DNA of 29,629 bases, taken from contig JBHENW010000025.1 of assembly GCA_046261875.1 (NCBI GenBank), positions 1-29,629 on the forward strand. Reading direction: 5' to 3'. The DNA is from JBHENW01 sp046261875 (GTDB taxonomy: Bacteria; Acidobacteriota; Thermoanaerobaculia; UBA5066; Gp7-AA6). A program made the translations under genes and the position numbers. This document shows, one piece after another, positions 16,301 to 24,299 of the stretch. The stretch's first letter is position 1; each line of letters opens with the position of its first letter. The notes under the pieces are model-generated. The model worked only from the letters and a program-made list of their open reading frames with translations, searched no databases and was not told the origin of the DNA.

Positions 16301-16683
16301 GAGCGACCCAGATGACGACCGGACCGCACCTGATGGAGCACTGGAGGTCGCGCCTGCGCTCGCAGGGGATCCTGTCGGCCGGGGAGCTGACCCGGCTGCC
16401 GGACGGGAAGCACGTCCGGACCGCGGGCGCGGTCATCGTGCGGCAGCGCCCCGGGACGGCGAAAGGGTTCGTCTTCCTGACGCTCGAAGACGAGACCGGG
16501 ATGTGCCAGGCGATCGTTCGCCCCGACCTCTTCGCGAGCTACCGGTCGGTGATCGTCGGCTCGGGGACCCTCATCGTCGAGGGAAAGCTCCAGAAACAGG
16601 ACGGGACGCTGTCGGTTAAGGGAGAAAAGTTCTGGACCCTCGGATCGCTCGCGGAAGGGTTACCCAGCCACGACTTTCATTAG
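13373..16683 (+). CDS. dnaE2: error-prone DNA polymerase DnaE2 (ImuC), one frameshift
   Basis: A C-family polymerase of translesion, SOS-type mutagenesis, about 1103 residues after correction (family about 1050-1150). The first part from ATG 13373 has the PHP domain (CASAFSFLDGASLPEDLVVEA, VGAELRLEAG), then the polymerase core with GRGSAANSAVCYAL and catalytic aspartates in PDIDLDLPSGDQRE. Near 14955-14960 the frame changes: adding one G to the GGGG run joins ISELEG to EIAAAGLDPEETRSKHF. The second part carries HSGGMVIA, KVDLLGLGML, GLFQVESRAQM, VQVAIIRPGPIVGGMVHP, and the fingers/beta-binding region ALYGFPESHAASFALIAYASAYLK. The C-terminal OB fold is typical of DnaE2 (TLEDETGMCQAIVRPDLF). 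No imuA/imuB partners are nearby. The stop TAG lies inside the palindrome at 16680. Confidence 0.88.
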
Positions 16684-16745
16684 GGGTCAATCGTGCACAT
16701 TGCCTTTACGGTGCAAAGATGCAGGAATGCACGATTGACCCCTAA
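16680..16745. repeat. REP-like palindromic element between convergent genes
   Basis: Two perfect 18-nt inverted arms (16680-16697, TTAGGGGTCAATCGTGCA, and 16728-16745) flank a 30-nt centre containing a weak TTGC/GCAA pairing. The GGGGTCA...TGACCCC ends resemble RAYT-associated REP elements as I recall them. The stop codons of dnaE2 (TAG 16681-16683) and of the opposite-strand gene (16742-16744) both lie within the arms. It could act as a bidirectional terminator or mRNA stabiliser. There is no poly-U tract. Confidence 0.7.
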
Positions 16746-17284
16746 AACCGGAAGATGACGCCGGCCTGGACGCCGATCCCGCTGAGATCGAAGCTCACCT
16801 CGTCCTCGAGCTCGGGAAAGTCGTCGTCTGTGTCCACGACCGTCGCCTCGAAGTTACGGTAGATCCCTTCCACGTTGAAGGCGACGATGCCGCGCCCGAT
16901 GTCGAGGCCGCCCACGAGGTAGTAGCCGACTTCGTCGTCGATCTCTCCGGCGTTGCTGTCGAGCAGGTAGTATCCCCCGCCGCCGCCCACGTACGGGCTG
17001 ACCGGCGCGTTTTTGAGGAACTGGAGGACGATGCCGGCTTCGAGCGGGATTGCCCGGATCTCGAAGTCGAGCTCTTCGGGGTCCACGTCCGCAGTGACGT
17101 CCTGGAAGTAGGTCCCCCGGAACTCGATGATCCCCAGGCGGAGCTTCGCTCCGGCGCCGTACGTTTCTTCCGCGTCCTTCGTGTCCCAGTAGGCGCCGAA
17201 GACGCCGAGGTCGATCGCCGAGGAGGCCGCCGCGAGGAGCCCCCAGGCGATCATGGCGGCGGCGATGATGCGGATCCTCTTCAC
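16742..17284 (-). CDS. outer-membrane beta-barrel-type protein
   Basis: A 180-residue exported protein. GTG 17282-17284 with GGAGG 6 nt upstream on the minus strand begins a signal peptide (KRIRIIAAAMIAWGLLAAASSA). The mature part consists of alternating strands: DLGVFGAYWDTKDAEETYGAGAKLRLG, EFRGTYFQDV, YVGGGGGYYLLD and VGYYLVGGLDIG. It ends in Phe (GVQAGVIFRF), the classical C-terminal signal for BAM-mediated insertion. Length and pattern fit a small 8-stranded OmpA/OmpW-like barrel. Specific function unknown. It is divergent from the DUF5916 gene and may share regulation through the palindromes in the 142-nt gap. Confidence 0.8.
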   Translation of the reverse strand: MKRIRIIAAAMIAWGLLAAASSAIDLGVFGAYWDTKDAEETYGAGAKLRLGIIEFRGTYFQDVTADVDPEELDFEIRAIPLEAGIVLQFLKNAPVSPYVGGGGGYYLLDSNAGEIDDEVGYYLVGGLDIGRGIVAFNVEGIYRNFEATVVDTDDDFPELEDEVSFDLSGIGVQAGVIFRF

Positions 17285-17373
17285 TCGAACCTCCCGTGTC
17301 GGCGGCGTTTGCGCCCCCCGCCCCGCTTTGCAAGTTCCACACCGCGAATGCGACCCCACGGGCGCCGCGCGCG

Positions 17374-17400
17374 ACGAAACGAAAAGTTTCGTAACTTTTC
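17374..17400. promoter_or_regulatory. nested-palindrome operator candidate between divergent envelope genes
   Basis: Two interleaved perfect inverted repeats: ACGAAAC (17374-17380) with GTTTCGT (17386-17392), and GAAAAGTT (17381-17388) with AACTTTTC (17393-17400). The site is AT-rich in an otherwise GC-rich gap. It lies 26 nt before the DUF5916 start and about 90 nt from the beta-barrel start. This suggests a dimeric regulator site or two alternative RNA hairpins in the leader. Confidence 0.5.
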
Positions 17401-17426
17401 CGGCTCCTTCGCGTAGGAAATCGAAC

Positions 17427-19666
17427 GTGAAGCCGCTGCCCGCGATCCTCGCCCTGTGCGTGGCCGCGCCGCTCTGCGCGCAGCCGAAAGAGACGGCGTC
17501 CCTGCCGCCCGTCGTGCTGCAGCGCACGGCCGGGGAGATCCGGGTGGACTGCGATCTCTCGGACCCGGGCTGGAAGGGGGCCGCGACGATCGACACCTTC
17601 TACGAGACCTCCCCCGGCGACAACACGCCCCCGAAGGCGCAGACCGTCGCGCTCATCACCTACGACGACCGGTTCTTCTACATCGAGCTGCGCTGCCTGG
17701 ACCCGGAGCCGGGGAAGATCCGCGCCCCCTACGTGGACCGGGACCAAATCCTGGGGACCGACGATAACGTGGCGGTCTTTCTCGATACCCGAAACGACCG
17801 GCGATCCGCCATCGAGCTGCGAGTCAACCCGCGCGGCTCGCAGGGGGACGCGGTCTGGAACGAGGCGAACTTCGGCGAGGACTTCGTGCCGGACTTCTTC
17901 TACGACACGGCCGCCCGCGTCACGCCGGAAGGCTGGACGGCGGAGATGCGGATCCCGTTCTCCTCCCTCCGGTACGATGACGCGGACCCGCAGACCTGGG
18001 GGATCCTCGTCTGGCGCAACTACCCGCGCGATTTCCGCTACGCGTACCACTCGAGCCCGATCCCGCGCGGCAGCAACTGCCACATCTGCCACATGCGGAG
18101 CATCACGGGGCTCACCGGGCTCCCCACCGGCGGACACATCGTCGTCGCGCCGTACGTGACCGGGACGCAGGCCGCCATCCTCGAGGGGCCGCTCGGCTCT
18201 TCGCTCGAGAACGACGACCCCGAGGGGGACGCGGGCGTGGATGCGAAGTGACGCCGTCGCCGGACCACGCGCTCGACGCGACGCTGAACCCCGACTTCTC
18301 CCAGGTCGAGGCGGACGTCGCGCAGATCGCCGTCAACCAGCGATTCGCGCTTTTCTTTCCGGAGAAGCGGCCCTTCTTCCTGGAAGGCGTGGACCTCTTC
18401 AACACCCCGATCCAGGCGGTGTACACGCGCACGATCACCTCGCCGCGCTGGGGGTTCCGGGCCACCGGCAAGATCGGCCCGGCGGCGTACACGGCGCTCG
18501 TCTCGGAGGACCGCGGAGGCGGTCTCGTGATCCTGCCGGGCGCGGACGCGTCGTCTTTCGCTCCGCAGGACTTCCGATCGATCGCCGGGATCGGCCGGCT
18601 GCGTTACGACTTCGGCAACTCCTTTGCCGGACTCCTCGTCACGGACCGCGAGGTGCGAGGCGGCGGCTTCAACCGTGTCATCGGCCCGGACTTCCAGTGG
18701 CGGCCGAGCGCCAGCGACAGCGTGACCGGCCAGCTCCTCTACGCCTTCACGGAGACCCCGGACCGGCCGGAGCTCGCCGCGGAGTGGGACGGCCGCGAGC
18801 TCGACGGGGCCGCGGCGCACCTCCAGTGGCAGCACTTCACGCGGGGCATCGAGTGGAACGCCGAGTACCGCGACATCTCCGAGGAGTTTCGGGCCGACAA
18901 CGGTTTTCTCCCGCAGGTCGGCGTGCGGGCCGGCGAAGGGTTCGTCGGCTACAACTTCTACCCGACCGGACTGCTGCGCCGCGTCCGGCCGCAGTTCTTC
19001 GCCGAGTACATCTATGATCGCCGCGGAGACCTCGTCAGCCGGTTCGTTTCGCCCGGCGTCTTCTTTCTCGGAACGCGGAACCTCACGGGCGAGGTGGATC
19101 TCAACTTCGAGGGGGTGCGCGTCGGCTCGGAGACGCTCGATCGCACAAACCTCTTCTTCTTCCTCCAGATCGATCCCTCGCGCCGCGTTTCGCGGATCAG
19201 CGTGGACGGCAACGTGGGGGAGGAGATCGACTTCGCGCATGGCCGAGTAGGGGACGGTGTGCGGCTGGCCGCCACGTTGACGCTGAAGCCGACCGACCAC
19301 CTGGCGCTCGAGCTGATCGGCAACCGGCGCTGGCTGGACGTCGAGGACGACGCGAGCGGCCGCGAGGGGCGCCTCTTCACGGCGAGCGTGGCGCGGTTGA
19401 AAGCGACCTACACCTTCACCGCCCGCGCGCTGCTGCGCCTCATCGGGCAGTATGTCGGGACGGAGCGTGACACGAGCCTCTACGCGTTCGACGTCGAGGA
19501 GAAGGACGGCGTGTTCGACGGCTCGGCGCTCTTCGCCTACAAGCTGAACTGGCAGACGGTCCTGTTCCTGGGTTACCAGGACAATCGGTCACTCCTCGAC
19601 GGGAGCGAGCTCAAGCCCTCGGGAAGGCAGATCTTCCTGAAGGTCTCCTACGCCTTCCAGGGCTGA
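17427..19666 (+). CDS. CBM9-domain/DUF5916 outer-membrane-type protein, one frameshift
   Basis: Starts at GTG 17427, with a signal peptide ending at LCAQ. The first 274 residues hold the carbohydrate-binding-like CBM9 fold (IRVDCDLSDPGWKGA, ALITYDDRFFYIELRC, FSSLRYDD). A CHICH heme-type motif is at residues 218-222. At 18249 a TGA occurs because one G is missing: restoring AAGTGGACG joins VDAK to WTPSPDHALDATLNPDFSQVEADVAQ, the hallmark start of DUF5916. The rest (NQRFALFFPEKRPFFLEG, then many amphipathic strands ending SYAFQG) looks like an outer-membrane barrel. Total about 745 residues, normal for the family. Possibly surface glycan or peptide handling; unproven. Confidence 0.8.
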
Positions 19667-19673
19667 GGCCGGC

Positions 19674-19940
19674 TCAGGACTTCACGCTCCGCGAACTTCC
19701 GGGCTCCTTTCCCGCGGCATCTCCGTCCTTCTTCGGGCGGCCCGTCTCGCCCCCCTCACGGAAGGGGCGCGTGAACTTCCCGGCGGCTCCGCCCTCTTTT
19801 CCTTCGCCGCCCTTGGACTGCTGCTGGTCGTTGTCCGTGTTCTCGGCCATGGCATCGCTCTGGGTCCCGGTCGGGTCCTTCAGGGTGCCCTGCAGGTGCT
19901 CACGGGCGATGCCCGCCCCGGGCTTCTTCTCCGTGCTCAT
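19674..19940 (-). CDS. small hydrophilic, probably disordered protein
   Basis: An 88-residue protein with a strong Shine-Dalgarno (AGGAGG on the minus strand, about 5 nt before ATG 19938-19940). The composition is almost devoid of hydrophobic residues and rich in Gly, Lys, Glu, Asp and Gln (NTDNDQQQSKGGEGKEGG, RPKKDGDAAGKEP). It has no signal or membrane segment, so it is probably cytoplasmic and disordered. Such proteins are sometimes stress- or desiccation-related, but I recognise no family. The gene is divergent from the SRPBCC gene, with only about 70 nt between starts. Confidence 0.6.
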   Translation of the reverse strand: MSTEKKPGAGIAREHLQGTLKDPTGTQSDAMAENTDNDQQQSKGGEGKEGGAAGKFTRPFREGGETGRPKKDGDAAGKEPGSSRSVKS

Positions 19941-20009
19941 CGGTCCTCCTGTTCCGCCACAGAGGGGTGCACGGCCCGTGCCTTCGGTTAAGCTCGGCCC
20001 GAAACGTCC

Positions 20010-20633
20010 ATGCCCGCCAACGACTACCACTTCGTCACCCGGTGGCGCATCTTCGGGACCGCAACCGAGATTTTCGACGTCCTCTCGCGGCCGGAGGACT
20101 ATCCGCGCTGGTGGCCCTCCGTTTACCTGGCCGCGAGCGAGCTCGAGACGGGCAACGGAGACGGCGTCGGGCGCCAGATCGCGCTGCTGACGAAGGGATG
20201 GCTGCCGTACACGCTCTCCTGGGAGCTGCAGGTGACCGCCTCGCGTCCGCCTCGCGTTTTCGAGTTCGACACGGGGGGAGACTTCGTCGGCGGCGGGCGC
20301 TGGGAGCTCGAGCCCTCCGGCGCCTGGGTGGACGTCACGCTCGACTGGGGAGTGCGCGCGGAGAAGCCGCTCGTCTCGTTCCTTTCACCCGTCCTGAGGC
20401 CGCTCTTCGGAGCGAACCACCGGTGGGCGATGCGGCGCGGCGAGGAAAGCCTGGTCCTGGAACTCGCCCGCCGTCGCGCCGCGACGCCCGGAGACCGGGA
20501 GCGGGTGCCGCCGCCGCCGCGGGCGACGACCTCATCGCCCCTTCCCGCCCTGGCCGCGGCGGCCGCCGTCCTCCTGCTCGCCGGGGCGATCCTGCGCGCG
20601 GCTTCGCGGCGGCGCGGCGCTCTTCGGCGCTGA
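20010..20633 (+). CDS. SRPBCC (START-like) protein with C-terminal membrane anchor
   Basis: A 207-residue protein. Residues 5-150 have the polyketide-cyclase/SRPBCC pattern: FVTRWRIFGTATEIFDVLSRPEDYPRWWPSVY at the start (first strand plus helices), alternating strands including WVDVTLDWGVRAEKP, and the long C-terminal helix with NHRWAMRRGEESLVLELARRR. A proline/arginine linker and one hydrophobic helix (about 178-196, ALAAAAAVLLLAGAILRAA) anchor it in the membrane with a basic tail. It probably binds a hydrophobic ligand. ATG 20010 is used. It is followed 2 nt after its stop by the MgtC-like gene. Confidence 0.75.
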   Translation: MPANDYHFVTRWRIFGTATEIFDVLSRPEDYPRWWPSVYLAASELETGNGDGVGRQIALLTKGWLPYTLSWELQVTASRPPRVFEFDTGGDFVGGGRWELEPSGAWVDVTLDWGVRAEKPLVSFLSPVLRPLFGANHRWAMRRGEESLVLELARRRAATPGDRERVPPPPRATTSSPLPALAAAAAVLLLAGAILRAASRRRGALRR

Positions 20634-20635
20634 CG

Positions 20636-21106
20636 ATGGAGTGGACGCCGCAGCTCCAGGTCCTCGGTGAGGTCATCCTCGCCATGTTCCTCGGCGCGCT
20701 CGTGGGGCTCGAGCGCGAGGCGGCGGACAAGCCGGCCGGTCTGCGGACGCACATGCTCGTCGCGGGCGCGGCGGCGCTGCTCGTCGGCCTGACGAACACG
20801 ATCGTGGAAAAAATGGGGAGCTGGCCCAACGCGACGTACCTGCGCGGAGACCCGATCCGCGTCATCGAAGCGGTCGTGACCGCCGTCGGGTTCCTCGGCG
20901 CCGGGACGATCCTGCGGCGCAACGAGGGGGACCGCGTACAGGGGCTCACGACCGCTGCCTCGATCCTCCTCGCGGCCGCCGTCGGCATCTCCGTCGCCCT
21001 GCGACAGTTCATCCTCGCCGTGGGCGTCACGATGCTCGCGCTGGTGACTCTGCGGCTCATCGGAGTGGTCGAGAAGCGCTTGTTCCGGAGGACGTCGCGG
21101 AGCTAG
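20636..21106 (+). CDS. MgtC/SapB family membrane protein
   Basis: A 156-residue protein with four to five helices and clear MgtC/SapB signatures: FLGALVGLEREAADKPAGLRTHMLV (about 16-40, the family's ...GLERE...AGLRTH... motif), AVGFLGAGTILRR and VQGLTTAASILLAAAVGISV. MgtC-type proteins influence membrane energetics and phosphate or magnesium adaptation, and the short form without the C-terminal ACT-like domain is found here. It starts at ATG 20636, just after the SRPBCC stop, so the two are probably co-transcribed. Confidence 0.9.
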   Translation: MEWTPQLQVLGEVILAMFLGALVGLEREAADKPAGLRTHMLVAGAAALLVGLTNTIVEKMGSWPNATYLRGDPIRVIEAVVTAVGFLGAGTILRRNEGDRVQGLTTAASILLAAAVGISVALRQFILAVGVTMLALVTLRLIGVVEKRLFRRTSRS

Positions 21107-21145
21107 CCGTCGCCTCCGCTTCGCTCGCGACCTGCTTTCGGCACC

Positions 21146-21181
21146 GGCGGGCGGCTCGCGGATCACGCTCGGCCGCCCGCC
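21146..21181. repeat. GC-rich inverted repeat downstream of the MgtC-like gene
   Basis: GGCGGGCGGC (21146-21155) and GCCGCCCGCC (21172-21181) form a perfect 10-bp stem with a 16-nt centre. It has no T-run, so it is not a canonical intrinsic terminator, but it could slow polymerase or protect the 3' end. It lies in the 175-nt gene-free stretch 21107-21281. Confidence 0.5.
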
Positions 21182-21206
21182 TGGCCGCTCGCTGCGCTAC
21201 GGCTCC

Positions 21207-21257
21207 CGCGGCGCGGGCCTCCTTCCTCGCTTCGCTCGGGAGACTTCCCGCGCCGCG
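21207..21257. repeat. second long inverted repeat before the permease gene
   Basis: CGCGGCGCGGG (21207-21217) and CCCGCGCCGCG (21247-21257) are perfect 11-bp arms around a 29-nt centre holding a CTCGCTTCGCTCG motif. The same short motif type (CGCTTCGCTCG, CTCGCTGCGCTACG) appears at about 21117-21128 and 21186-21200. The gap thus looks like a small array of hairpin-forming intergenic repeats rather than coding sequence. Confidence 0.5.
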
Positions 21258-21281
21258 AACCGGGGGAATCGCTCTGGGCAA

Positions 21282-22715
21282 ATGGAGACTGCGGGTCAGG
21301 TCGTGTCACTAGCTGCCCGCGCTCCCGCGGCCGGGCGCGAGACGAAACTCGTCCGCGGCATGGGGCTCCTCGACGCCACGATGCTCGTCGTGGGGTCGAT
21401 GATCGGGTCGGGCATCTTCATCGTCTCGGCCGAGAGCTCGCGCATCCTCGGCTCGCCCGGCTGGCTCCTGATCGCCTGGACGGTCGCCGGGGTGCTCACG
21501 ATGATCGCTGCCCTCTCCTGCTCGGAGCTCGCGGCGATGCTGCCTCAGGCCGGCGGCCAGTACGTGTTCTTCCGCGAGGCGTACGGCCCCCTCTTCGGCT
21601 TCCTCTTCGGGTGGACGATGTTCCTCGTCGTCCAGACGGGCACGATCGCCGCCGTCGCCGTGGCGTTCGCCCGCTTCCTCGGCGTGCTCTGGCCGGAGAT
21701 CTCGGGGGCCAACGTGCTCCTGAGCGTCGGCGGCGTGTCGCTCTCGGCTGTCCAGGCGGTCGCGCTCGTGGTCGTCCTGTTGCTGACCGCCTCCAATGCG
21801 ACGGGGCTCAAGACGGGCACGACGACCCAGAACGTCTTCACGTTCGCGAAGTTTGCGGCGCTGCTCGGCCTGACGGTCCTCGGTCTCGCGCTCGCAAAGC
21901 CGGACGCGGCGCTGCGGCTTCCGGACTTCTTCCGGGCGGCAATTCCGTCGGGCGAGCCCCTCGCCGGGCTCGCTCTGCTCATGGCGCTCGGCACGGCGAT
22001 GGTCGGACCGCTCTTTTCGCAGTCCGCCTGGAACAACGTCACCTTCGCGGGGGAGGAGGTCAAGGAGCCGGGGAGGACGCTCCCGCGAGCCCTGCTCCTG
22101 GGCTGTCTCCTGGTGACCACGCTCTACGTGGTCGCCAACGTGGCGTACCTGAACGTCCTCTCGCTCGCGGAGATCCAGCACCCGCCGGAAGACCGTGTCG
22201 CCACGGCGGCGGTCACGAAGCTCTTCGGGCCCCCGGCGGCCGCCGCGATGGCGGCGGCGATCATGGTCTCGACCTTCGGCTGCGTGAACGGTCTGATCCT
22301 CTCGGGGGCGCGGGTCTCTTTCGCGATGGCGCGCGACGGCCTCTTCTTCCGCAGCCTCGAGCGCGTCAACCGCTCCTCCGTTCCGGGCAACGCCCTCTGG
22401 GCGCAGGCGCTGTGGTCCGGGGTCCTCGTCCTCTGGGGCAGCTACAGCGCGCTGCTGAAGTACGTGATCTCGGTGGACATCCTCTTCTACGTCCTGCTCG
22501 TCCTGGCCGTGATCGTGCTCCGCCGGAAGCGGCCGGAATGGCGGCGTCCGTTTCGCGCGCCCGGTTACCCCTGGCTCCCTCTGCTGTATGCGGCGGCGGG
22601 GATCGTGTTGATCGCGGTGCTGCTCGTCGGCAACCCGCGCACGACCTGGCCGGGGTACGCGTTCGTCCTGACGGGCGTTCCGGTCTACTTTTTCTGGAGA
22701 GGCCGAAAGCGGTAA
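21282..22715 (+). CDS. APC-family amino-acid permease
   Basis: A 477-residue transporter with about 12 helices. The opening GMGLLDATMLVVGSMIGSGIFIV (about 26-48) has the unwound TM1 glycine motif GSGIF of APC/LAT-type carriers. TM2-3 contain ELAAMLPQAGGQYVFFREAYGP, and TM6 has SQSAWNNVTFAGEEVKEPGRTLPRAL, both diagnostic. Helices continue to the C-terminal VFVLTGVPVYFFW. It precedes fused PxpB-PxpC by 11 nt and PxpA after that. A role in importing 5-oxoproline or a related amino acid is therefore likely from context, though not shown by sequence. The start is ATG 21282. Confidence 0.9.
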   Translation: METAGQVVSLAARAPAAGRETKLVRGMGLLDATMLVVGSMIGSGIFIVSAESSRILGSPGWLLIAWTVAGVLTMIAALSCSELAAMLPQAGGQYVFFREAYGPLFGFLFGWTMFLVVQTGTIAAVAVAFARFLGVLWPEISGANVLLSVGGVSLSAVQAVALVVVLLLTASNATGLKTGTTTQNVFTFAKFAALLGLTVLGLALAKPDAALRLPDFFRAAIPSGEPLAGLALLMALGTAMVGPLFSQSAWNNVTFAGEEVKEPGRTLPRALLLGCLLVTTLYVVANVAYLNVLSLAEIQHPPEDRVATAAVTKLFGPPAAAAMAAAIMVSTFGCVNGLILSGARVSFAMARDGLFFRSLERVNRSSVPGNALWAQALWSGVLVLWGSYSALLKYVISVDILFYVLLVLAVIVLRRKRPEWRRPFRAPGYPWLPLLYAAAGIVLIAVLLVGNPRTTWPGYAFVLTGVPVYFFWRGRKR

Positions 22716-22726
22716 TCAGCCGGGCA

Positions 22727-24298
22727 ATGCGCGTCGCGTGGACGGAAGTCGTGGACGGCGCCGCCCTGGTGGAATATCCCGACGCGGTGGAGATCGCCGC
22801 CAACGAAGCGGCCGTCGCGCTGCACGCCGCGCTTGCGGCGCGCCCTCCGCGCGGCCTGCTCGACGCCGTCCCGGGCGCCCGCACGCTCTTCCTGCTGTTC
22901 GACCCTGGCCTCTGGACCCTCGAGGGGCTCGCCCGGGAGATCGCGGGCGCGGCCGCGCGGCCGGGACGCTCCACCCGGGAGCGCCGGCTCCTCACGATTC
23001 CCGTCTCCTACGGAGGCGACGCCGGCCCGGACCTCGCCGGGCTCGCCGCCCGCCTCGGGTGCACGGAGCGAGACGTCATCCGGCGTCACAGCGAGGCCGA
23101 CTACAGCGTGGCGTTCATCGGTTTCGCGCCGGGCTTCCCGTACCTGCGCGGATTGCCGGAGTCGCTCCATGCCCCGCGGCTGCCGACCCCACGGACCCGC
23201 GTGGCGGCGGGCTCGGTCGGGATCGGCGGATCGTACACAGGGGTATACCCGCAGGAAACGCCGGGCGGCTGGCAGCTCATCGGCCGGGCGCCCGTGCGTC
23301 TCTTCGATCCCGCGGCGACTGCGCCGGCGCTGTTGCGGCCCGGCGATCGAGTCCGCTTCGCGCCGATCGACGCAATGGAGCTGCTGCGCCGGGCAAGCGC
23401 GCTGCGTCCTCCGCCCCCGCGGACTCCCCGGGGTCCGGCGCTCTTGCGGGTCCTCGCTCCCGGGCTTTCGAGCTCGGTCCAGGGGATGCCGCGCATGGGG
23501 CTCGGTTCCTCGGGCGTGCCGCCGGGCGGCGCGATGGACCTGCCCGGGCTCGCGGCCGGCAACGCGTCGGTGGGCAACGGCGCGGGCGCCGCGGGCCTCG
23601 AGGTGACGCTGGTCGGACCCGAGCTCGAAGCGCTGGCCGACTGCGCGATCGCGCTGTCCGGAGCGCCGGTCGCCGCCGAATTGGACGGCACGCCGCTTGC
23701 GGCGGGAGAAATCCACGTGATGCGCAAGGGAGATCGGCTCCGGCTGGACTCGACGCGAGAGGGCGCCCGAAGCTACCTCTGTGTCGAGGGAGGGCTGGAG
23801 GCGGCCCACGAGAGAGGGATATCGCGACGCCTGACGGCAGGCGACGTCCTGCATCGAGCCGAATCCGTCCCGGCCCCGGCACCGTCGTCCCCGACCGGCG
23901 CGCCCGGAACGCCCGGCGTGCTCCGGGTCGTCCTGGATCGGCGGGCGGACCTCTTCACGGACGATGCGGCGGAGAAGCTCGTGAGCGCGACCTATCGCGT
24001 GTCGGCTTCTTCGGACCGGCGCGGGATCCGGCTCCACGGCGAGGCGCTCGCGCGTCGCGGCGCGGAAGAGTTCCCTCCGGAAGGCACGGCGCTCGGGGCG
24101 ATCCAGGTGCCTCCGGACGGGATGCCGATCCTGCTCGGCCCGGACCGCCCCATCACAGGCGGGTACCCGCGGATCGGCACCGTGCTCCCGCAGGACTGGC
24201 CGGTCGCGGCGCAGGCGGTGCCCGGCGCCGCGTTGCGGTTCGAAATCGTCAGCCGCGCGCGCACGGTCTCTCCCGGCCGCCGGCATCGCGGGGGATAG
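22727..24298 (+). CDS. pxpBC: fused 5-oxoprolinase subunits PxpB-PxpC
   Basis: A 523-residue fusion of the two subunits that with PxpA hydrolyse 5-oxoproline to glutamate using ATP. Residues 1-220 are the PxpB (KipI) part: RLLTIPVSYGGDAGPDL, FIGFAPGFPYL, GSVGIGGSYTGVYPQETPGGWQLIGR. A proline-rich linker at 228-236 joins it to PxpC (KipA/biotin-dependent carboxylase-like), about 238-510: LLRVLAPGLSSSVQGMPR, GVPPGGAMD, VLDRRADLFTDDAAEKLVSATYRVS, GAIQVPPDGMPILLGPDRPITGGYPRIGTV. Both halves look complete. It ends 1 nt before pxpA (ATG 24300), so the enzyme is made as a unit. The fused form could fix the subunit ratio. Confidence 0.92.
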   Translation: MRVAWTEVVDGAALVEYPDAVEIAANEAAVALHAALAARPPRGLLDAVPGARTLFLLFDPGLWTLEGLAREIAGAAARPGRSTRERRLLTIPVSYGGDAGPDLAGLAARLGCTERDVIRRHSEADYSVAFIGFAPGFPYLRGLPESLHAPRLPTPRTRVAAGSVGIGGSYTGVYPQETPGGWQLIGRAPVRLFDPAATAPALLRPGDRVRFAPIDAMELLRRASALRPPPPRTPRGPALLRVLAPGLSSSVQGMPRMGLGSSGVPPGGAMDLPGLAAGNASVGNGAGAAGLEVTLVGPELEALADCAIALSGAPVAAELDGTPLAAGEIHVMRKGDRLRLDSTREGARSYLCVEGGLEAAHERGISRRLTAGDVLHRAESVPAPAPSSPTGAPGTPGVLRVVLDRRADLFTDDAAEKLVSATYRVSASSDRRGIRLHGEALARRGAEEFPPEGTALGAIQVPPDGMPILLGPDRPITGGYPRIGTVLPQDWPVAAQAVPGAALRFEIVSRARTVSPGRRHRGG

Positions 24299-24299
24299 T

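Noticed and set aside
18249..18251. TGA in the DUF5916 gene as a second selenocysteine codon
   Set aside because: The downstream homology is in a different frame, so a one-base deletion (TGG expected) explains it, not recoding.
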